Shown here one piece after another: positions 1 through 5,166 of a stretch of DNA of 10,260 bases. The translations under genes and the position numbers were made by a program. The stretch comes from Deltaproteobacteria bacterium. GTDB taxonomy: Bacteria > Desulfobacterota > Desulfarculia > Adiutricales > Adiutricaceae. Location: NCBI GenBank assembly GCA_031279525.1, contig JAITIH010000237.1:1-10260 (forward strand), in the 5' to 3' direction. The first letter of the stretch is position 1. Each line of letters opens with the position of its first letter. The notes beneath the pieces were generated by a model that saw only the letters and a program-made list of their open reading frames with translations, searched no databases and was not told the DNA's origin.

Positions 1-5
1 ATAAA

Positions 6-30
6 AGAAACGGATAGGGGGGTCGTTTCT
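6..30 (-). terminator. Possible minus-strand terminator hairpin at the window edge
   Basis: AGAAACG (6-12) and CGTTTCT (24-30) form a perfect 7-bp stem with an 11-base loop. Read on the minus strand the stem is followed by TTTTAT (positions 5-1), which resembles an intrinsic terminator. No T run follows on the plus strand. No minus-strand gene is visible that it would serve, so this stays tentative. Confidence 0.25.
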
Positions 31-120
31 AAGAAGCCCTTTCGAACGAACGCGGCCTTGGCTTTTTGGCCAAATTCCCTTAGGCTTAGCCCGCGATAGG
101 GCTTTTGGCTAGGCCCGCCT

Positions 121-150
121 TTTACAGCCAAAGGGCTCGCGTGGTATAAT
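121..150 (+). promoter_or_regulatory. Strong sigma70-type promoter with extended -10
   Basis: The -35 TTTACA (121-126, 5 of 6 to TTGACA) and the exact -10 TATAAT (145-150) are 18 bases apart, and TG at 142-143 makes an extended -10. This is the best promoter match in the window. Transcription would start near 156-158. The first coding region downstream is the PQQ dehydrogenase at 535, so the transcript would have a leader of about 380 bases, or would be a short non-coding RNA ending at the 347-378 hairpin. The promoter itself is well supported by sequence; its target is inferred. Confidence 0.7.
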
Positions 151-190
151 CGGCCCGTTTTGAGCGAGCTAAAGCGCGTCTCCCTAAAGG

Positions 191-210
191 CTAGCGATAA
201 ATCTAGCGAT
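191..210. repeat. Short direct repeat CTAGCGAT, period 12
   Basis: CTAGCGAT occurs at 191-198 and again at 203-210, one helical turn apart (12 bases), about 35 bases downstream of the predicted start of transcription from the 121-150 promoter. This could be a regulator site or chance. No known operator is recognised. Confidence 0.25.
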
Positions 211-346
211 TTTCTCTGGTTTATGTCTATATTATAGAAAATTGCTAATTTTTATCAATTATTTTCGGCTTTATTTTAACTATCTATAATTCTACATTAT
301 AAATTTCTTTTGTTTTAAGCCAGGCTCGATTGGGTTAATTTAATTT

Positions 347-378
347 AACGGTTAGTTAACTAACTAACGTTATTTTTT
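347..378 (+). terminator. AT-rich hairpin with T6 run, terminator or attenuator; contains a perfect palindrome
   Basis: AACG-TTAGTT (347-357 with G351 bulged) pairs with AACTAACGTT (362-371), giving ten base pairs, one bulge and a four-base loop, followed by A and six Ts (373-378). The core GTTAGTTAACTAAC (351-364) is also a perfect 14-base palindrome, so it could instead be an operator for a dimeric regulator. It lies between the strong promoter at 121-150 and the dehydrogenase start at 535. The stem is AT-rich, so termination would be weaker than at a GC-rich hairpin. Confidence 0.4.
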
Positions 379-534
379 AGCCTCTCCTCTCTGGCTTGTT
401 TTTTTCGGCCCCATAAACCTCTCAGCCGACCAAAAGGCGAAAAAACCTTAGGTCGACTTCCCGATAAATATAACCGCCCGTCCCGCCCAAGAGATCAATA
501 GGTCGATTTTTTTGAACTTCTAAGGAGGCAATTC

Positions 535-1920
535 ATGAGTTTTAAGTGGAGAATGATTCTTCGTTCGCTGGCTTTCTTGGCCATCCTAGCCGCCTCGCCG
601 CTTTTAGCGGCCGGCGAGGAAATCCCCACCGCCGAGCCCTTCGTCGGCCGGGTGGTCATAGACGGCTTAGAGTCCCCTTGGGGCATGATCTGGGGCCCGG
701 AAGACAAGCTGTGGATCACCGAGCGCCAGGGCAAAAGGGTGATCGCGGTGGATCCGGCCACTGGCCAGAAGGAAACCCTTCTGGAGGCGCCCGAGGTCAA
801 AATCGGCCCCCAGCACGAGGGGATCCTGGGCCTGGCCCTGGCCCCGGACTTCGCCTCGTCCAACCTGGTTTACTTAAATTACACCTATATGGACGGCGAG
901 GCCGAAAAGCATAAAATCGCCCGCTACAAATACGATAAGGAAACCAAAAAACTAGGGGAACCGAAGGACATCCTGACCGGGGTGCCGGCTGGGAACGACC
1001 ACCAGGGCGGCCGGCTGGCCTTTGGCCCGGACGGGTCGCTTTACTTCTCAAAGGGCGAGCTAGGCCATAACCAAGGCGGCAATCGCTGCAAGCCCAACGA
1101 GGCCCAGCGCCTCCCCACGGCCAAGGAAGTGGCCGCTAAGGACTGGTCGGCCTACGTGGGCAAAGTCTTGCGCCTGACCCCCGATGGCGAGATCCCCACC
1201 GACAACCCGGTTTTGGGCGGGGTAAAAAGCCACGTTTACACCGTCGGGCACCGCAATCCTCAAGGGCTTTTATTCGTCGGCTCCGTTTTGTTTGAGGTCG
1301 AGCACGGTCCGTCCACCGACGACGAGCTAAACGTTTTAGTCCCCGGCGGCAACTATGGCTGGCCTTACATCGCCGGCTACCAAGACGACCAGGCTTACGC
1401 CTACATCGACTGGGCCAAAGTCAAAAACTGCGAAAAGGTCCCCGGCGACGCCTATCTCCCGGACGACCAGCCCAAGGTCTTAGAGACTAAGTGGCCCCGG
1501 AAGGACTACCGTGAGCCCATCCGGACCTTTTACACCATGCCCACCTTCTACGACTTTAAGGACTCTAAGTTCGGGGCCTTGGCTTACCTTGGCTGGGCCA
1601 CCATCGCCCCTTCGAGCCTGGACTACTACCCGGCCGACGGACCCATCAAGGCCTGGCGCAACTCCATAGTCATCAGCAGCCTTAAAAACGGGGCCCTTTA
1701 CCGGGCGCCCTTAAGCGGCGACGGGAAGCAAGCCCAAGGCGACCTGATCAAGTATTTTCACACCGCCAATCGCTACCGCCAGGTCTTGATCGCGAAAGAC
1801 GGGAAAACGATTTACGTGATCACCGACAACGCGGGCAATGGCCTAGACGAAAACGGCTTGCCGAACCAAACCATGAAAAACCCTGGCTCCCTCTTGGCCT
1901 TCGAGTACAAGGGCGAATAG
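535..1920 (+). CDS. PQQ-dependent soluble glucose/aldose sugar dehydrogenase, exported
   Basis: 461 aa. Oxidises the C1 of aldose sugars with pyrroloquinoline quinone, outside the cytoplasmic membrane. Residues 1-26 are a signal peptide (K4/R6/R10, then a hydrophobic LAFLAILAA core, small residues near 25-26). The rest is one six-bladed propeller of the GSDH family and resembles, nearly end to end, the Acinetobacter calcoaceticus soluble enzyme GdhB as I remember it. Counterparts visible here: catalytic His156 (NDHQGGRL), Arg240-Asn241 (GHRNPQG), Asp262/Asp263 (STDDELN), Tyr351 and Trp354 (YLGWATIAPSS), Lys384, Arg413 and Arg415 (NRYRQ). Changes against remembered GdhB: Glu175 for Asp163, His94 for Gln76, His257 for Gln246. 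Start chosen because TAAGGAGG (521-528) sits 6 bases before ATG 535. A later Met at residue 7 lacks such a site. Full length, no frameshift. Substrate is inferred; no PQQ synthesis genes lie nearby. Confidence 0.9.
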   Translation: MSFKWRMILRSLAFLAILAASPLLAAGEEIPTAEPFVGRVVIDGLESPWGMIWGPEDKLWITERQGKRVIAVDPATGQKETLLEAPEVKIGPQHEGILGLALAPDFASSNLVYLNYTYMDGEAEKHKIARYKYDKETKKLGEPKDILTGVPAGNDHQGGRLAFGPDGSLYFSKGELGHNQGGNRCKPNEAQRLPTAKEVAAKDWSAYVGKVLRLTPDGEIPTDNPVLGGVKSHVYTVGHRNPQGLLFVGSVLFEVEHGPSTDDELNVLVPGGNYGWPYIAGYQDDQAYAYIDWAKVKNCEKVPGDAYLPDDQPKVLETKWPRKDYREPIRTFYTMPTFYDFKDSKFGALAYLGWATIAPSSLDYYPADGPIKAWRNSIVISSLKNGALYRAPLSGDGKQAQGDLIKYFHTANRYRQVLIAKDGKTIYVITDNAGNGLDENGLPNQTMKNPGSLLAFEYKGE

Positions 1921-1960
1921 CCCCATTCGCCTTTGGCCTCGCTTTAGCCTCATTTTTTTG

Positions 1961-2015
1961 GCCCGCGGCCTGGCTCTTATAGGGTTTTAGCCCTAAGGTC
2001 GCGGGCTCCATTTTT
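1961..2015 (+). terminator. Branched terminator-like hairpin after the dehydrogenase
   Basis: GCCCGCGGCC (1961-1970) pairs with GGTCGCGGGC (1997-2006) over ten positions with one G-U pair, enclosing a smaller TAGGG/CCCTA hairpin (1980-1995). Four bases then TTTTT (2011-2015) follow. It sits 40 bases after the dehydrogenase stop codon. The gap before the T run makes it a less than ideal intrinsic terminator. Confidence 0.45.
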
Positions 2016-2098
2016 GGCGCGATCCGATTTCCTTTAAATCCCTTTCAAAGGGGCTTAAAGGGGCTTTTTATCGCCCCCCTATGGGGCATTTGGCCGAC

Positions 2099-2121
2099 CC
2101 CCTTAATTTAGGGGTTTTTTT
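2099..2121 (+). terminator. Rho-independent terminator
   Basis: CCCCT (2099-2103) pairs with AGGGG (2110-2114) around a six-base loop and is followed directly by seven Ts (2115-2121). This is probably the main or back-up stop for transcription from the dehydrogenase gene, about 180 bases after its stop codon. Confidence 0.55.
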
Positions 2122-2494
2122 ATCGCCATTAAAGGGCCTTAGGTCGCCCGAAAGTCCCTTAAGGCCTTAAGGCGAAGGCTTATTTTCTTAAGACAGGCCC
2201 CGCCACGCGGGCTTTTTGGCTTTAAAACGCGGCAAAAATGCTTTATCTATTAAAAAAACTTATAATTAAATTCTTCCCCTCGCCTTTTCGCGGCTGGCTT
2301 TTTTTCTTCGCTTTTTATTTGAAAGGCTTAGGCGCGTCTTTGAGCCTTGCGAAAAAATACGCTATTTTATATGGCTATTAATACTTTTTAAATAATTAAA
2401 ACAAACTCATTTAGTTAATAAATTCCTATAATAGTAAAAATTATAGATGTGGATTTTATCTAAGCGGCCTGAGCCTTTTTGTCAAAAAAATATC

Positions 2495-2523
2495 TTGACA
2501 AAACTTTTCCCATATAATAAAGT
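2495..2523 (+). promoter_or_regulatory. Candidate promoter in the AT-rich island
   Basis: An exact -35 TTGACA (2495-2500) is followed 17 bases later by TAAAGT (2518-2523, 4 of 6 to TATAAT). An exact TATAAT also occurs at 2513-2518, but at a spacing of only 12. Transcription would start near 2530, just before the hairpin at 2539-2567. No gene follows for 2 kb, so if active it makes a non-coding transcript. Confidence 0.3.
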
Positions 2524-2538
2524 AATTTTATCTATAGA

Positions 2539-2567
2539 CGGAAGTAATAAAAAACTTCCGCCGTTTT
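2539..2567 (+). terminator. Terminator-like hairpin just after the candidate promoter
   Basis: CGGAAGT (2539-2545) and ACTTCCG (2554-2560) form a perfect 7-bp stem with an A-rich eight-base loop, then CCG and TTTT (2564-2567). Lying within about 10 bases of the predicted transcription start, it could be the 5' hairpin of a transcript or stop it at once. Confidence 0.3.
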
Positions 2568-2920
2568 CCTTCACGAATGTGTTTAGCGAATGGCTCTTTA
2601 AAGAAATGACCATGGCTATAAGGTTTAACGGCTAGCGCGGCTGACCCTTGGTCGACCGCTTTTGAGCCAAAACTAGCCTAAGCGTTTATTTAAAACCAGT
2701 TTTTGATTCCCAAAATGGGCTTTCGGCGGGCCGTTCCTTGAGGCGGCCGGGAAAGCGTCTTTTCATAGGCGGGCAAAGCCCTGGCTTTTCCCCGCCCTCA
2801 GCCGCGATGGCCAATTGTCCCTATTAGGGGGGCTTTTCGCCGCCTTGGCCCTTAGACTAAATCGCGGCCGCCTAAACGTTTTTTCCAGGGCCCAAGGGCC
2901 CTTACTCAATATGGCTTAAG

Positions 2921-2998
2921 CCGCGCCAGTCGCCGCTAGCCCTTTAAGGCCAGGCGCCAGCCTTTGAAGCCGGCGCTCTGGCCATTGCGGCCGATAGC
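2921..2998 (-). repeat. Structured repeat element, copy R1 (divergent)
   Basis: Shares with the next three copies a box like GTCGC..TAGCCC (2929-2943) and a hairpin loop CTTTGAA (2962-2968). The stem is GCGCCAGC (2954-2961) with GCCGGCGC (2969-2976), extended across one bulge by GGCCAG (2948-2953) with CTGGCC (2978-2983). The inner stem has an A-C mismatch on the plus strand that becomes a G-U pair on the minus strand, where the loop reads UUCAAAG. The downstream GACCGCCC box of the other copies is not clear here. Function unknown. Confidence 0.5.
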
Positions 2999-3148
2999 CT
3001 CGGCCCCAAGCCTTTTAATCTTAACCATAAGTCGCCCGCCCCCGCTTTTTGGATTTTGGCCCTATTAAGGGGACGGGCCTTTTTAGGCCAACGCGCCGAA
3101 TAGGGCCTTTAGCGCGTTAATCGCCAGGCTTTTTGGCGCCATACGCTT

Positions 3149-3224
3149 CCGCCGTCGCCAGCCCTTTAGGCGTACCGCCAACCCTTGAAGTTGGTAGGCC
3201 GTCCGGCGAGGAAGACCGCCCCGG
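3149..3224 (-). repeat. Structured repeat element, copy R2
   Basis: Box CCGCCGTCGCCAGCCC (3149-3164), hairpin CCAAC (3178-3182), loop CCTTGAA (3183-3189), GTTGG (3190-3194), then box GAAGACCGCCCCGG (3211-3224). It is nearly identical to R3 through the hairpin (GTACCG through TAGGCC). On the minus strand the loop is UUCAAGG, the consensus of a T-loop. The strand is a suggestion only. Function unknown. Confidence 0.65.
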
Positions 3225-3309
3225 CGGGGCGCGCCTTTAGCCTTTTTTGTGGTCAAACCCCGGTCCGAAAGCCTTTTTTCCCGTCGCGGGCCGGAAATTT
3301 CGCTTACCC

Positions 3310-3333
3310 GCGCGTTAAATCGGGTTAACGCGC
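3310..3333. repeat. Perfect 9-bp inverted repeat between R2 and R3
   Basis: GCGCGTTAA (3310-3318) and TTAACGCGC (3325-3333) with a six-base spacer. GCGCGTTAA recurs at 3112-3120, where it faces AACGCGC at 3090-3096, about 30 bases before R2. CGCGTTAA recurs near 3770 after R4. It therefore seems to be a companion motif of the R elements. Confidence 0.4.
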
Positions 3334-3375
3334 CTCCTTCAAGGCCTAAAACAGGGCCTTACGACCGACCGGCGA

Positions 3376-3455
3376 CCGCCATCGCCAGCCCTCTTCGACG
3401 TACCGCCAACCCTTGAAGTTGGTAGGCCGCCCGAAAGGAAGACCGCCCTGGCGAG
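3376..3455 (-). repeat. Structured repeat element, copy R3
   Basis: Box CCGCCATCGCCAGCCC (3376-3391), hairpin CCAAC (3406-3410), loop CCTTGAA (3411-3417), GTTGG (3418-3422), then box GAAGACCGCCCTGG (3438-3451). TCGCCAG (3382-3388) can also pair perfectly with CTGGCGA (3449-3455), which would close the element into a larger arm. Loop-to-loop spacing from R2 is 228 bases. Confidence 0.65.
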
Positions 3456-3661
3456 TCGCGACCTTTCGCGTTTCGGCGCCTCGCAGCCGCCCCCTTTTTT
3501 GGCCAGTTTCGCGCGAAGCTAAAAAAATTCTGGCTTTAATTTAAGGGTTTTTTCGAGGCGCCTAGCCCTAAGGCCAAAAGGTCGCTTTCCGGGCCAGCCC
3601 GATTAAGGCTGGTTGCCCTTTAAATAAAGCCTCCCTTTGGCTAAAGACGATTTCGCGGCCG

Positions 3662-3740
3662 CCGCCGTCGCTAGCCCATTCGCCCCTCTTTTAGCCTTTG
3701 AAGCTAAAAGGGCGGCTTTTGGATGACCGCCCCGGTTGGC
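3662..3740 (-). repeat. Structured repeat element, copy R4 (changed stem, same loop)
   Basis: Box CCGCCGTCGCTAGCCC (3662-3677), perfect 8-bp stem CTTTTAGC (3688-3695) with GCTAAAAG (3703-3710), loop CTTTGAA (3696-3702), then box GATGACCGCCCCGG (3722-3735). The stem sequence is entirely different from R2 and R3, yet pairing, loop and both boxes are kept. GCTAGCC (3670-3676) can pair with GGTTGGC (3734-3740) using G-U pairs on the plus strand. Confidence 0.6.
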
Positions 3741-4520
3741 AGCCGCCTTTAGACTTTCGCGTTAAATTTAATTTCGCTTTCCCCTCTCCTCGCTTAGTTT
3801 TTTGGGATTCGTCGCAGGTAGGGGCGGGGATGGGCTTTGCCTGGCCTTAAGCGAGGGAGCCATTAGGGCGTCCTTCGCCTTTTATGGGCCGTAAGGCGAG
3901 GGGCGCTTATGGCGCCTCGCCAAGAGACTTTTCGGCTTAAGCCGCCTAAAGCTGGCTTTAGCCTTAAATTTCGTCGTTTTTTAGCGCCGCTAAGGCCCTT
4001 AAGGGGGCTCGCTTTAGCGAGCCCTTTGGCCCGATCTACGGCCTTTGGCCGGGCCGGGCGGGCGACGCGCGCGCTGGCTAGGGAATTCCGTCTAAAGGCG
4101 AGGCCGTAAGGCCCTCGGCTGGGGCGGGTCGATTTCGCTAAAGCTTTAGGCTTTTTTAAAGGGCAATAGCCCCTTAACGGGGCGATCTGGCCTTAAGCCG
4201 AAAGCTTTTCCTCGCGGCCCTTTCCTTGCCAATCCTTCTTTTTCGCCTTTAGCGCCTTTAAAAACTAAGCCAAAATGGGCTTTGACCGGCATTTTTCGCC
4301 AAAAATCGCCGGCCAGTCGGCCTTATAGGGCTTAGCCCCCTCGCCGCCGCGCCTAAACGTCCCCCACCCTCGCTCCCTTAACTTAAACGAACCCTAAAAG
4401 GCCCCGCCCCGGCTGGCTGGCCAAACCCCAAACGCGTCCCCTTTTGGCCCTTTGATTTTTCGTTAAGGGCTATGAGGAGCCCATTAAAGGCTAGCCGCCT
4501 ATGGGGGCTTTTTGGCCAGC
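3741..4520. other. Non-coding stretch upstream of the hydrogenase operon
   Basis: No credible gene. A 66-codon open frame (3909-4109) has a GAGGGG five bases before its ATG, but its Arg/Leu/Ala-rich product and codon use match the surrounding non-coding DNA. A clear hairpin is CCGGC-ATTTTT (4286-4296) with AAAAAT-GCCGG (4301-4312, C4307 bulged). The palindrome CTAAAGCTTTAG lies near 4138-4149. No origin, tRNA or mobile element is recognised. Confidence 0.5.
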
Positions 4521-4554
4521 GCCGCTTTAGTCTAAAGGGGGGGCGGCTTTTTTT
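4521..4554 (+). terminator. Terminator- or attenuator-like hairpin before hydC
   Basis: GCCGC-TTT (4521-4528) can pair with AAA...GCGGC (4534-4547) around an internal run of Gs, followed by seven Ts (4548-4554). It lies 110 bases before hydC, so it would either end transcription coming from upstream or act in the hydrogenase leader. No convincing promoter was found between it and hydC. Imperfect pairing limits confidence. Confidence 0.35.
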
Positions 4555-4663
4555 GGGCTTTTCGCGTCCTTTAGCCGCTTAAAGAGCCTCTGGCCTTTCT
4601 TGCGCCATCGTCGCCCTTGATCGGCCACTCGCTAACGCCAAACCGCATGGGAGAACCATATAT

Positions 4664-5152
4664 ATGACCGTCATCGCCCCTTCGCCGAGCCACATAGACT
4701 TGGTTAAACTGGAGCCCATCTTCGAGACCTATAAAAACGTCGCCCGCGGCTCCCTAATCCCAGTCCTCCAGGCCGCTCAGGATGCTTACGGCTACCTGCC
4801 GACCCTGGCCCTTGAGACCATCGCCGAACGAATGAACGCCCCCATCAGTCAGATCTACGGGGTCGTCACCTTTTACGCCCAGTTCCGCCTCGTCCCCCGA
4901 GGCAAGCACGTCATCCGGGCCTGCCAAGGCACGGCCTGCCACGTCCGCAACTCGTCCACGATTTTGGAGACCTTAAAGTCCACCTTAGGGGTGACCGCGG
5001 GCGGCACCACCGCGGACCTTCAGTTCACCTTGGAGACCGTGGCCTGCATCGGCGCCTGTAGCTTAGCCCCGGTCATGATGGTCGACAACGACGCCCACGG
5101 CCGGCTGCGCCCGGATCGCGTGCCCGAAATTCTAGACCAGTACCGGAGTTAG
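4664..5152 (+). CDS. hydC: [FeFe]-hydrogenase subunit HydC (HndA/NuoE-like, 2Fe-2S)
   Basis: 162 aa, usual length for NuoE-like subunits. It relays electrons in the cytoplasmic HydABC complex and stabilises the flavoprotein HydB. An N-terminal helical part (about 10-75, with the family-typical YGYLP and IYGVVTFYAQF) precedes a thioredoxin-like domain. That domain binds one [2Fe-2S] cluster through Cys87, Cys92 (CQGTAC), Cys128 and Cys132 (CIGAC). ATG 4664 is preceded by GGGAG (4649-4653) ten bases away, a moderate site. It is first in the operon, with hydB starting 14 bases after its stop. Its role in the hydrogenase rather than in complex I or a formate dehydrogenase follows from the adjacent hydB and hydA. 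Confidence 0.93.
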   Translation: MTVIAPSPSHIDLVKLEPIFETYKNVARGSLIPVLQAAQDAYGYLPTLALETIAERMNAPISQIYGVVTFYAQFRLVPRGKHVIRACQGTACHVRNSSTILETLKSTLGVTAGGTTADLQFTLETVACIGACSLAPVMMVDNDAHGRLRPDRVPEILDQYRS

Positions 5153-5166
5153 CGAGGAGAAGACCT

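Larger units (their letters stand above)
2122..2920. other. Non-coding stretch with AT-rich island
   Basis: No credible gene on either strand. It contains a perfect 16-base palindrome CCTTAAGGCCTTAAGG (2157-2172) and an AT-rich island (about 2240-2560) with promoter-like and hairpin elements, then returns to pyrimidine-rich, GGCC-rich DNA. An open frame at 2447-2635 (62 codons) has no ribosome binding site and no recognisable protein features. Confidence 0.6.

Noticed and set aside
2447..2635. 62-codon open frame in the AT-rich island
   Set aside because: No ribosome binding site, no recognisable protein features, and base composition follows the AT-rich island.
2921..3740. R elements as tRNA genes or integron attC sites
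   Set aside because: The minus-strand loop looks like a T-loop, but there is no cloverleaf or acceptor stem and the closing pair is C-G instead of G-C. The attC core (GTTRRRY) is not matched.
2921..3740. R elements as a CRISPR array
   Set aside because: Only four copies, spacing of 221-285 bases, and repeats too long and too variable.
3909..4109. 66-codon open frame with GAGGGG five bases upstream
   Set aside because: The product is Arg/Leu/Ala-rich and follows the spacer's repeated words. Codon use differs from the real genes, and there is no domain or neighbour support.
4589..4604. Sigma54 -24/-12 promoter before hydC (TGGC...TTGC)
   Set aside because: GG and GC are 8 bases apart instead of the required 10.
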